A stretch of DNA of 16,914 nucleotides from NCBI GenBank assembly GCA_012838715.1, contig DUOR01000273.1, positions 1 to 16,914 on the forward strand. Reading direction: 5' to 3'. The notes beneath the pieces were generated by a model. It was not told the origin of the DNA and did not search any database. It was given only the letters and a program-made list of their open reading frames with translations. This document shows, piece by piece, positions 1-6,238 of this stretch. The position numbers and the translations under genes were made by a program. The first letter of the stretch is position 1, and every line of letters begins with the position of its first letter. The stretch comes from Actinomycetales bacterium (GTDB lineage: Bacteria > Actinomycetota > Actinomycetes > Mycobacteriales > Mycobacteriaceae).

Positions 1-101
1 AGGTGAGCAGGCCCCACCACACGCCGGTCAATCCCCAGTCCATGGACAGGGTCAGCCACACCGGGGGCAGGAAGCCCAGCACGACGGCGGCGATGGTGGC
101 G
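1..101. repeat. Left arm of a perfect 101-bp inverted duplication (partner 1166-1266)
   Basis: Bases 1-101 are identical, base for base, to the reverse complement of 1166-1266. Identity ends sharply at base 102, where native MATE coding sequence resumes. The partner lies in the normal reading frame near the 3' end of the MATE gene, so the left arm is the displaced copy. A single perfect fold-back arm at a sequence edge is typical of a library or assembly chimera. Confidence 0.95.
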
Positions 102-1340
102 CCGCCGCTGTACCTGCTGCTGGACACCGCGGTGGTGGGGCGCCTCGGCGCCATCGAGCTCGCCGCGCTGGCGGCGGGCGCGACCGTGTTCTCCATGCTC
201 ACGGCGCAGCTGACCTTCCTCGCCTACGGCACCACCGCCCGGGCGTCGCGGGCATTCGGCCGCGGCGACGTGCGCGGGGCGGTGTCCGAGGGCGTCCAGG
301 CCACGTGGGTGGCCGTGCTCGTCGGCATGCTCCTGTTCGTTCTGGTGGAGGTGTTCGCGAGGACGATTACGGGCTGGCTGACGCCCGAGGCCGCGGTGGC
401 CGACGCCGCGGCGACCTGGCTGCGGGTGGTGGCGGCGGGAATCCCGCTGACGCTCATCGCACAAGCCGGCAACGGTTGGCTGCGCGGCGTGCAGGATACG
501 CGGCGACCCCTGTTGTACGTGCTGGCCGGGCTGATTCCCGCGGCCATCGCAATCGTGCCGTTGGTTCAGTGGCTGGGGCTGGCGGGCTCGGCGTGGTCGA
601 CGGTGCTCGGTGAGACCATCACCGCGTCACTGTTCATTTCGCGGCTCGTACGGACCTCCGGGAAATTGGACGTGACGGCGCGGCCCCGGCTGGCGCTGAT
701 CAAGCGGCAGCTGGTGCTCGGCCGCGACCTCATCCTGCGCTCGCTGGCGTTCCAGGTGGCGTTCCTGTCGGCGGCGGGCGTCGCCGGGCGGCTCGGCGCA
801 TTCTCGCTGGGTGGACACCAAATCATGCTGCAGCTGTGGAATCTGCTGTCGCTGGTGCTCGACTCGCTGGCCATCGCGGCGCAGACCTTGGTCGGCGCGG
901 CACTGGGCATCGGTTCCGTGGCGGCGGCGCGGTTCACCGCCAGGCGCGTCATCGCCTGGTCGACGGTATTCGCGGGCGTGCTCGCCGCGGGCTTCGCGGT
1001 GCTGCACGGTGTGCTGCCGGGGCTGTTCACCACCTCGGACGGTGTGGTGGCGGCCATCGCCGAGGGCCCCTGGTGGATTCTCGTGACCATGATCCCCGTC
1101 GGCGGCATCGTCTTCGCCATCGACGGGGTGCTGCTCGGCGCCGGCGACGCGGCGTTCCTGCGCAACGCCACCATCGCCGCCGTCGTGCTGGGCTTCCTGC
1201 CCCCGGTGTGGCTGACCCTGTCCATGGACTGGGGATTGACCGGCGTGTGGTGGGGCCTGCTCACCTTCATGCTGCTGCGGCTCATCTTCGTCGCCGTGCG
1301 CTACCGCGGCCCGAAGTGGACGGTGGCCGCGGGGGAGTAG
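3..1340 (+). CDS. dinF: MATE family efflux transporter (DinF-like), 5' end replaced by foreign inverted copy
   Basis: This is an inner-membrane multidrug/toxin extrusion transporter that would export substrates using an ion gradient. Family membership rests on the stretch PPLYLLLDTAVVGRLG, typical of the first helix of DinF-type MATE proteins, followed by about eleven further hydrophobic segments to residue 440. The open frame begins at a GTG at position 3, but its first ~31-33 residues are polar and unlike any MATE N-terminus. They are encoded by an exact reverse complement of bases 1166-1266, inside the same gene. Native coding sequence therefore starts near base 96-102, and about the first 25-30 true residues are missing. 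The 445-residue length is coincidental, because the chimera happens to stay in frame. A MATE gene at this place, before the phosphopantetheinyl transferase and truB, is usual in corynebacteria. The family is clear; substrate and start are not. Confidence 0.85.
   Translation: MSRPHHTPVNPQSMDRVSHTGGRKPSTTAAMVAPPLYLLLDTAVVGRLGAIELAALAAGATVFSMLTAQLTFLAYGTTARASRAFGRGDVRGAVSEGVQATWVAVLVGMLLFVLVEVFARTITGWLTPEAAVADAAATWLRVVAAGIPLTLIAQAGNGWLRGVQDTRRPLLYVLAGLIPAAIAIVPLVQWLGLAGSAWSTVLGETITASLFISRLVRTSGKLDVTARPRLALIKRQLVLGRDLILRSLAFQVAFLSAAGVAGRLGAFSLGGHQIMLQLWNLLSLVLDSLAIAAQTLVGAALGIGSVAAARFTARRVIAWSTVFAGVLAAGFAVLHGVLPGLFTTSDGVVAAIAEGPWWILVTMIPVGGIVFAIDGVLLGAGDAAFLRNATIAAVVLGFLPPVWLTLSMDWGLTGVWWGLLTFMLLRLIFVAVRYRGPKWTVAAGE
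1166..1266. repeat. Right (native) arm of the 101-bp inverted duplication
   Basis: This stretch encodes the penultimate membrane helices of the MATE transporter in its normal frame, so it is the source copy. Its reverse complement forms the first 101 bases of the window. Confidence 0.95.
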
Positions 1341-1373
1341 CCGCGGGGAGTATGGGGCGACCCGACCCGTGCC

Positions 1374-1777
1374 CTACTTCGGAGCCGAATAGCGCCGGAA
1401 CAGGCCGTCGCCGGAGACGTCGCGGTAGTTTTCCGGCCACTCGCCGCCGTCGTCGTACGGGCCGACGTACGTCAGAGCGCCGCCTTCGCGCAGCTGGAAC
1501 GTCAAGCCGTGCTCCGGCTCCCACGCGCAACCGCCCGCGTCGCGCGGTCCCGGAAGAAGTTGCGGGGGATCCGGCGGAAATTCGCGATGGCGTCGGCCGC
1601 GGCCGCGAGTTCTTCGTCGGTCAGCTCACCGGGGTCGACCACCTCGAAAATCACCGTGCGCCCGAGGGCGGGGATCTCCACTGGGCGGCTTTCCCCGTCG
1701 CGGGTGAGGCCCCCGATTCCCGGAAGCTCGTAGGCGACCTCGGGCGTGTCGCCGGTCGTTCGGTCATTGGCGGTCAT
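1374..1777 (-). pseudogene. Small hypothetical protein, broken by one frameshift; DUF6985-like
   Basis: On the minus strand an ATG at 1777 opens a frame beginning MTANDRTTGDTPEVAYELPG. It stays protein-like through NFFRDR, then degenerates to an early stop near 1502. A second minus frame continues with CAWEPEHGLTFQLREGG and GPYDDGGEWPENY and ends at a stop at 1374-1376. Both halves have natural composition, so this looks like one gene of about 134 codons with a single base lost around 1527-1552. Restoring one base gives exactly 405 nt. The 'ELPG.G.LTRD' start and the 'CxWEPEHGL' motif recall the DUF6985 family of small cytosolic proteins, some of which sit beside toxin genes; this is recalled from memory and uncertain. 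The start has no ribosome binding site but has TAGCAT 7 nt upstream. The gene converges on the MATE gene. A sequencing error is as likely as a true mutation. Confidence 0.6.
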
Positions 1778-1790
1778 GCGGGGAATGCTA
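1778..1790 (-). promoter_or_regulatory. Putative leaderless promoter -10 for the minus-strand gene at 1777
   Basis: On the minus strand TAGCAT (1790-1785) fits the corynebacterial TAnnnT -10 element and ends 7 nt before the ATG. Transcription would begin at or next to the start codon. No Shine-Dalgarno sequence is present. Confidence 0.45.
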
Positions 1791-1860
1791 ATCGCGCCCC
1801 GGTGCAGCCGCAGCGCGAATTCACGGGGGGACACGCCGAAGATTTCATAACCCAAAACTG

Positions 1861-1888
1861 TTGACCATGTGGGGGATGTGACTAAAGT
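1861..1888 (+). promoter_or_regulatory. Putative distal promoter in the gap before the phosphoesterase
   Basis: TTGACC (1861-1866) and TAAAGT (1883-1888) are spaced by 16 bp, close to the actinobacterial housekeeping promoter layout. It would give a leader of about 175 nt before the start at 2070. The flanking DNA is noticeably more AT-rich than the rest of the window. Confidence 0.4.
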
Positions 1889-1970
1889 TGCCTACGGGTC
1901 ATTGTTGTGCGGGGACGTGTCAGCGTAGTCAAGCAAATGACCTTGACCAACGCCAAAACGTTACACTTTC

Positions 1971-1999
1971 GTGACACGCGGCGATATAGGAAGTAGGGT
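1971..1999 (+). promoter_or_regulatory. Putative proximal promoter of the pptH-pptT operon
   Basis: GTGACA (1971-1976), a 17-bp spacer and TAGGGT (1994-1999) make a good -35/-10 pair. The start of transcription would be near 2006, leaving a leader of about 65 nt. The -10 overlaps the left half of the inverted repeat at 1996-2010, as expected if a repressor acts there. Confidence 0.5.
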
Positions 2000-2032
2000 T
2001 CACGGAACCCGGGACCACCCGGACCGTCCGGG
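1996..2032 (+). repeat. Two short back-to-back inverted repeats upstream of pptH
   Basis: GGGTTC-ACG-GAACCC lies at 1996-2010 and CCCGGA-CCG-TCCGGG at 2018-2032. Each has perfect 6-bp arms around a 3-nt centre, and they are 7 nt apart. The first straddles the -10 and probable start point of the proximal promoter, so it could be an operator. The second would lie in the leader RNA as a small hairpin. The word CACGGAAC also occurs twice here, at 2001-2008 and 2036-2043. Confidence 0.5.
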
Positions 2033-2069
2033 AACCACGGAACGGCACACGGCAACGAGGAGGATCCGC

Positions 2070-2885
2070 ATGGCGGATACGGCGGCACCCGCCGCGACCC
2101 TCTGGGCCGTCGCCGACCTCCACGTCGCGGTCAAAGCCAACCGCGCGCTGGTGGACGCCCTGGAACCCGGCAACCCCGACGACTGGCTCATCGTCGCCGG
2201 CGACGTCGCCGAACGCCCCGAACTGGTGCTGCGCACCCTCGGGCAACTGTCCCGACGCTACGCCCAGGTCATCTGGGCCCCCGGCAATCACGAGCTGTTC
2301 TGCCGCGGCGCCGACGCGCACGTGGGCAAGGACCGTTACCGGCAGCTGGTCGACGGCTGCCGCCGGCTGGGCATCCTCACCCCGGAGGACCCCTACGCCG
2401 AATTCGGGGGCGTCACCATCTGCCCCCTGTTCACCCTCTACGACTACTCGTGGCGCCCCCAGGGCACGACCATCGACGAAGCGCTGGAGATGGCGAACCG
2501 CAGCCAGGTCATCATGACCGACGAATTCGCCATCAAACCCTTCGTCGACCCCGTCCTGTGGTGCCGCGAACGGCTCCGCTACACCGTGCGCCGCCTGGCG
2601 CGCGTGGAGGGACCGACCATCCTGGTCAACCACTGGCCGCTCATCCGCGAGCCGCTGGAGGCCGTGTACTACCCGGAACTTTCCATGTGGGCCGGCACCC
2701 GGCACACGCAGGACTGGGCCACCCGGTACGCGGCCGAACACGTCATTTACGGGCACCTGCACATCCCCGGCACCACCGTCGTCGACGGCGTGCCGCACAC
2801 GGAGGTCTCCCTCGGCTACCCGAGGGAATGGCAGCCGCGGGAAGGCTCCCGGCAATGGCCCTACCCCGTTATGGAGGTTCGATGA
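2070..2885 (+). CDS. pptH: Calcineurin-like metallophosphoesterase, probable phosphopantetheinyl hydrolase PptH
   Basis: This 271-residue cytosolic enzyme carries the full dinuclear-metal phosphoesterase set: D16 and H18 in ADLH, D45 in AGDV, N73-H74 in PGNHE, H188 in VNHWP, and H229/H231 in YGHLH. The ATG at 2070 is chosen because GAGGAGG lies at a good distance upstream; a longer frame to 1971 would run across the promoter. The stop overlaps the next start as ATGA, so the gene is translationally coupled to the phosphopantetheinyl transferase. In Mycobacterium tuberculosis the equivalent neighbour of pptT (Rv2795c) is PptH, which removes 4'-phosphopantetheine from carrier proteins and so opposes PptT. 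The same role here is inferred from the motifs and the conserved pairing. Another phosphodiester substrate cannot be excluded. Confidence 0.85.
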   Translation: MADTAAPAATLWAVADLHVAVKANRALVDALEPGNPDDWLIVAGDVAERPELVLRTLGQLSRRYAQVIWAPGNHELFCRGADAHVGKDRYRQLVDGCRRLGILTPEDPYAEFGGVTICPLFTLYDYSWRPQGTTIDEALEMANRSQVIMTDEFAIKPFVDPVLWCRERLRYTVRRLARVEGPTILVNHWPLIREPLEAVYYPELSMWAGTRHTQDWATRYAAEHVIYGHLHIPGTTVVDGVPHTEVSLGYPREWQPREGSRQWPYPVMEVR

Positions 2886-3532
2886 CGGTGCTCACGAAGT
2901 CCATGCTCCCGGCCCACTCCTCGTTCCGGCAGCTCTGGACCCACGGAAACGACCTGGGCAACTACAACAGCCTCGACCCGGCCGAACGAAACCTCGTCGC
3001 CGGCGCCGTGGACTCCCGCAAGGCCGAGTTCGGCGACGCCCGCTGGTGCGCCCACCGCGCCATCGAGGAACTGACCGGCAAGCCCTCCGCCAAGCCGATC
3101 CTGCGCGGCGAACGCGGCATGCCCATCTGGCCCAACCAGATCACCGGCTCCATGACCCACACCAACGGGTTCCGCGCCGCCGTCGTCGCCCCGCGCCTGC
3201 TGGTGCGCTCCATCGGCGTCGACGCCGAAATCGCGCAGCCGCTGCCCGAAGGCGTCCTGGCGTCCATCGCCAGCGAACGCGAACTGTCCCGCATGGGGGA
3301 GACCGGACTGGCCTGCGCCGACCGGCTGCTGTTCTGCGCGAAGGAAGCCACCTACAAGGCGTGGTTCCCGCTCACCGGCCGCTGGCTCGGTTTCGAGGAC
3401 GCCGACATCGACCTCCGCGCCGACGGCACCTTCATCTCCTACATCCTCGTCCGCCCCACGCCGGTCCACTTCATCGAGGGCCACTGGACCGTGGAGAACG
3501 GCTACGTCATCGCCACCGCCATCGTGCGGTAG
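2882..3532 (+). CDS. pptT: 4'-phosphopantetheinyl transferase (PptT/Sfp type)
   Basis: The 216-residue product transfers the phosphopantetheine arm of coenzyme A to a serine of carrier proteins, converting fatty-acid/polyketide synthases and peptide synthetases from apo to holo form. The hallmark motifs are present: GVDAE at 112-116 with Mg-binding D114 and E116, and KEATYKAW at 154-161 with K154 and E155. SMTHT at 90-94 supplies the conserved histidine. The ATG at 2882 has GGAGG 5 nt upstream and overlaps the preceding stop by ATGA, so the two genes share one message. In corynebacteria and mycobacteria this enzyme serves mycolic-acid synthesis and is essential in those studied. It faces truB tail to tail with 48 bp between. 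Family assignment is firm; which carriers it modifies is inferred. Confidence 0.92.
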   Translation: MTVLTKSMLPAHSSFRQLWTHGNDLGNYNSLDPAERNLVAGAVDSRKAEFGDARWCAHRAIEELTGKPSAKPILRGERGMPIWPNQITGSMTHTNGFRAAVVAPRLLVRSIGVDAEIAQPLPEGVLASIASERELSRMGETGLACADRLLFCAKEATYKAWFPLTGRWLGFEDADIDLRADGTFISYILVRPTPVHFIEGHWTVENGYVIATAIVR

Positions 3533-3580
3533 CACCCGCGGCGGCCGCGGCAGCGGCAACCGCAGCGGCAGCGGGAGCCC

Positions 3581-4570
3581 CTAGAGCGTCGACGGGCGCA
3601 CGACGAACACCGTCTTCGCGCGCTTGCCCTCCTCGGTGATGAGCGCGGTCACGCGCCCGTCGGGAGTCCGCGCCGCGTGCACGCCCTTCAGCCCCACCGG
3701 CTCTAGCCACTTGCCCTGGGCCAGCGCCGCGCCCTCCTCGTCCGTGACCTCCCGGACGGGGAAGCACCGCACGCACGCCTCGTCGAGGGTCATCGACGGC
3801 GCCGGGGGAGCGGAATCGGACTCGCGCGCCGCGTCACCGGCGTCGGAAAGCTCCCGCAACGGCACCGCATCGGCGATGGCGAACGGCCCCGCCGCGGTGC
3901 GGCGCAGCGCCGTCAGGTGCCCGCCGACGCCCAAGCCCGCGCCCAGATCCCGCGCCAGCGAACGGATGAAGGTGCCCGCCGAGCAATCCACGTCGACGTC
4001 GACGTCCACCCACGGGCCGTCGCGGCGGATATCGAGCACGTCGAAGCGCGACACCGTCACCGGCCGCTCCGGCAGCACCACCTTCTCGCCGCGGCGCATC
4101 CGTTCATGGGCGCGCACTCCGTCAATCTTCACCGCCGACACCGACGCCGGCCGCTGCATGATGTCGCCGGTCAGCGCCGCCACGCCCTCCGCGATGGCCG
4201 CGTCGGTGACCGCGGAGGCGTCGGCACGCGACAGTTCTTCACCTTCGGCGTCGTCGGTGACCGTCGCCGCGCCCAGGCGAATCGTGGCCAGGTACGACTT
4301 CGCGTCCGCGTGCACGTGCGGCAGGAACCGCGTGCCCCGGTTGACGCCCACCACGAGCACCCCCGTCGCCATCGGGTCCAACGTCCCCGAGTGCCCCACC
4401 CGCCTCGTGCGGAACACCCGCCGCAGCTTGCCGACGACGTCATGGCTGGTCAACCCGGCCGGCTTATCCACGATCACCAGGCCCGAGTCCGCGAGCGGAT
4501 CCGGGCGCGAGGTAGCGGCGGACCGGGCGGCGGTCTGGTCGGGATGCTGGTCGGAGGGGGTTTCCGTCAT
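3581..4570 (-). CDS. truB: tRNA pseudouridine(55) synthase TruB
   Basis: This enzyme converts uridine 55 in the T-loop of tRNAs to pseudouridine. The 329-residue product has the family core VIVDKPAGLTSHDVV at residues 33-47 and the catalytic motif GHSGTLDPMATGVL, with nucleophile D65. RPASVSAVKIDG and the GTFIRSLARDLG block also fit TruB. A 28-residue polar N-terminal extension precedes the core, as in other actinobacterial homologues. The start is the ATG at 4570; the AGGAT just upstream is better read as part of a -10 element (TAGGAT, 6 nt away) than as a ribosome binding site, suggesting a leaderless message. The gene diverges from ribF across 50 bp. Confidence 0.95.
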   Translation of the reverse strand: MTETPSDQHPDQTAARSAATSRPDPLADSGLVIVDKPAGLTSHDVVGKLRRVFRTRRVGHSGTLDPMATGVLVVGVNRGTRFLPHVHADAKSYLATIRLGAATVTDDAEGEELSRADASAVTDAAIAEGVAALTGDIMQRPASVSAVKIDGVRAHERMRRGEKVVLPERPVTVSRFDVLDIRRDGPWVDVDVDVDCSAGTFIRSLARDLGAGLGVGGHLTALRRTAAGPFAIADAVPLRELSDAGDAARESDSAPPAPSMTLDEACVRCFPVREVTDEEGAALAQGKWLEPVGLKGVHAARTPDGRVTALITEEGKRAKTVFVVRPSTL

Positions 4571-4582
4571 GCGAGCATCCTA
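4571..4582 (-). promoter_or_regulatory. Putative leaderless promoter -10 of truB
   Basis: On the minus strand TAGGAT (4582-4577) is followed by six bases and then the truB ATG. The spacing places the transcription start at the start codon itself. Confidence 0.5.
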
Positions 4583-4607
4583 TGTCGTGGCACGCGGCCC
4601 GGTGTCG

Positions 4608-4620
4608 TAGGGTTGGGCGG
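4608..4620 (+). promoter_or_regulatory. Putative leaderless promoter -10 of ribF
   Basis: TAGGGT (4608-4613) lies 7 nt before the ribF GTG at 4621. No Shine-Dalgarno sequence fits this start. Together with the truB element it fills the 50-bp divergent gap, whose two -10 boxes are only 25 bp apart. Confidence 0.5.
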
Positions 4621-5625
4621 GTGGATATCTGGCACGGACTGGAAAACGTACCCGCCGACCTCGGCGACACGGTGGTGACCATCGGAGTATTCGACGGCAT
4701 CCACCGCGGGCACCGCAGCCTCATCGGCGCGGCCGTGGACGAGGCGCGCGCACTCGGCGTGCCCTCCGTCCTGATGACCTTCGACCCGCACCCCGTGGCC
4801 CTCTTCGCCCCCGACCGGGCGCCCGCCACCCTGGCAACGCACGAGCGGCGCGCCGAACTGGCCGCCGACCTGGGCATCGACCACATCCTCGTGCTCAAGT
4901 TCGACCGCGCCCAGGCGGCGGTGGAGCCCGCCGACTTCGTCGCCGACATCCTCCACGGCACGCTCAACGCGCGCGCCGTCTTCGTCGGCGAGAACTTCAC
5001 CTACGGCCACAAGGCCGGCGGCGACACCACCACCCTGCCGGGGCACGCGGAGCCCTTCGGCATCGACGTCCACGTCGTCGACCTCATGCAGCTCGAGGGC
5101 GAGCGCGTCTCCTCCACCCGCGTCCGCGGCCACCTCGCCGACGGCGACGTCGCCGCCGCCGCCGAATGCCTCGGCCGGCCCCACCGCGTCACCGGCGAAG
5201 TCATCCACGGCCAGGGCCGCGGGGGAGCGCAGCTCGGCTTCCCGACGGCCAACATCGACTTCCCGGACGGCCTCGCCATCCCCGCCGACGGCGTCTACGC
5301 CGCCTGGTTCACCGCCACCGAAGGCCCCGAACGCACCGACGTCGACGCCGACGGCGACATCGAAATCGGCGTAGCCTACCCGGCGGCCGTCTCCGTGGGC
5401 ACCAACATCACCTTCGGCGACACCGCCCGCACCGTCGAGGCGTTCATCATCGACCGCTCCGCCGACCTCTACGGCCTGACGGGCTCCATCGATTTCGTGG
5501 AACGCCTCCGCGGCATGGAGAAGTTCGACGGCATCGAACCCCTCATCGAGCGGATGAACCTCGACGTCACCGAAACCCGCCGCATCCTCGGCGTGGCCGG
5601 CGCGGAGGATGGCGCAGGGGATTAG
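4621..5625 (+). CDS. ribF: Bifunctional riboflavin kinase / FAD synthetase RibF
   Basis: RibF phosphorylates riboflavin to FMN and adenylylates FMN to FAD in the cytosol. The N-terminal nucleotidyltransferase half has [10 protein letters not shown] at 22-31, FDPHP at 54-58, GENFTYGH at 123-130 and SSTRVR at 164-169. The C-terminal flavokinase half has [16 protein letters not shown] at 197-212. At 334 residues it is a normal full-length two-domain protein. The GTG at 4621 is chosen because the product then begins [10 protein letters not shown], matching corynebacterial RibF starts, and a TAGGGT element sits 7 nt upstream. A longer frame from 4582 would begin inside the truB promoter. It is followed by rpsO on the same strand, which has its own likely promoter. 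FAD made here is the cofactor of ThyX, encoded later in the window. Confidence 0.95.
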   Translation: MDIWHGLENVPADLGDTVVTIGVFDGIHRGHRSLIGAAVDEARALGVPSVLMTFDPHPVALFAPDRAPATLATHERRAELAADLGIDHILVLKFDRAQAAVEPADFVADILHGTLNARAVFVGENFTYGHKAGGDTTTLPGHAEPFGIDVHVVDLMQLEGERVSSTRVRGHLADGDVAAAAECLGRPHRVTGEVIHGQGRGGAQLGFPTANIDFPDGLAIPADGVYAAWFTATEGPERTDVDADGDIEIGVAYPAAVSVGTNITFGDTARTVEAFIIDRSADLYGLTGSIDFVERLRGMEKFDGIEPLIERMNLDVTETRRILGVAGAEDGAGD

Positions 5626-5645
5626 GAGCAGCGGGGACGGCCTGG

Positions 5646-5651
5646 TAAATT
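5646..5651 (+). promoter_or_regulatory. Putative -10 element for rpsO
   Basis: TAAATT at 5646-5651 follows the ribF stop by 20 bp and fits the TAnnnT pattern. It would start transcription near 5658 and give a leader of about 95 nt that includes the two hairpins at 5664-5705. No clear -35 is visible. Confidence 0.4.
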
Positions 5652-5663
5652 GGCCGTTCGGTC

Positions 5664-5705
5664 GCGACTGTGGTCCACGGACAGTCGCCGCGCCGGCACC
5701 GCCGG
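5664..5705 (+). promoter_or_regulatory. Structured rpsO 5' leader (two hairpins), possible S15 autoregulation site
   Basis: The first hairpin has perfect 8-bp arms, GCGACTGT (5664-5671) and ACAGTCGC (5681-5688), around a 9-nt loop. The second has 5-bp arms, CCGGC (5693-5697) and GCCGG (5701-5705), around a 3-nt loop. Ribosomal protein S15 represses its own mRNA through leader structures in several bacterial groups, with different shapes in each. A similar role here is inference. Confidence 0.4.
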
Positions 5706-5752
5706 GGCCAGCAAGTGGACTGAAACAACCAACGACACGAAGGAGACGCCCA

Positions 5753-6022
5753 ATGGCGCTTTCGACCCAGGAAAAGGCCGAGGTCCTCAAGGAATTCGGC
5801 CTGCACGAGACCGACACCGGTTCGCCGGAGGCGCAGGTCGCCCTGCTGACCACCCGCATCCGCCAGCTCACCGAGCACCTCAAGTTCCACAAGCACGACC
5901 ACCACTCCCGCCGTGGTCTGCTGCTGCTCGTCGGTCGCCGCAAGGGCCTGCTGAAGTACCTCGCCGACAACGACGTCGAGCGTTACCGCAAGCTCATCGA
6001 GCGCCTCGGCCTGCGCCGCTAA
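5753..6022 (+). CDS. rpsO: 30S ribosomal protein S15
   Basis: S15 binds 16S rRNA at the three-way junction of helices 20, 21 and 22 and is a primary assembly protein of the small-subunit platform. The product is 89 residues, the standard length. It shows the universally conserved [17 protein letters not shown] segment near residues 17-33, followed by [16 protein letters not shown] and [26 protein letters not shown] ending. The ATG at 5753 is set by AAGGAG about 7 nt upstream and by the normal MALSTQEK start. It lies between ribF and pnp, as in most bacteria. A strong terminator follows, so pnp is mostly made from its own promoter. Confidence 0.97.
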   Translation: MALSTQEKAEVLKEFGLHETDTGSPEAQVALLTTRIRQLTEHLKFHKHDHHSRRGLLLLVGRRKGLLKYLADNDVERYRKLIERLGLRR

Positions 6023-6072
6023 TTCCAGCGGCGGCGGTCGCACCCGCGGCCGGCGCGCCGGAGTTCGCGTCA

Positions 6073-6118
6073 CGCCCGCACCAGCCCAGGGGTCAAACCC
6101 GGGTGGTGCGGGCGTTTT
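6073..6118 (+). terminator. Intrinsic terminator after rpsO
   Basis: CGCCCGCACCA (6073-6083) pairs perfectly with TGGTGCGGGCG (6104-6114), with a few more pairs in the inner CCC/GGG, and is followed by TTTT (6115-6118). It separates rpsO from the pnp promoter 29 bp downstream. Confidence 0.85.
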
Positions 6119-6146
6119 CGCGTGTGCGGGCGGGGTAGTGCGATGG

Positions 6147-6152
6147 TAGGGT
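6147..6152 (+). promoter_or_regulatory. Putative -10 element of pnp
   Basis: TAGGGT at 6147-6152, just after the rpsO terminator, fits the -10 pattern used elsewhere in the window. Transcription would start near 6159, giving a leader of about 80 nt. Confidence 0.5.
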
Positions 6153-6158
6153 TTACGC

Positions 6159-6238
6159 GATGCCCCGAATTGGAAATTAGGGCGGCACCGACGATCGCCC
6201 TGGGGGCACACCAAACGAAAGACGTGGTTACACCCCGC
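6159..6238 (+). ncRNA. pnp 5' leader with extended hairpin; candidate Actino-pnp RNA motif
   Basis: TGCCCC (6161-6166) pairs with GGGGCA (6203-6208). Inside it AGGGCG (6179-6184) pairs with CGCCCT (6196-6201), leaving an 11-nt loop and a 12-nt bulge on the 5' side. The result is one long two-part stem directly at the predicted transcript start. A conserved RNA called Actino-pnp is known from leaders of actinobacterial polynucleotide phosphorylase genes, where feedback control by the enzyme has been proposed. Position and general shape fit, but I could not match it to the published consensus base by base. Confidence 0.5.

Noticed and set aside
1..101. A hairpin telomere or transposon terminal repeat at the left edge
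   Set aside because: The partner arm lies inside the MATE coding sequence in its proper frame, there is no transposase or target duplication, and corynebacterial chromosomes are circular.
3533..3580. Terminator between pptT and truB
   Set aside because: The 48-bp gap is a GC-rich run of GCGGCA-like words without a clear stem or T-run; I cannot support a specific hairpin.
4571..4620. FMN riboswitch upstream of ribF
   Set aside because: The gap is only 50 bp and appears to hold two promoters, too short for the riboswitch aptamer.
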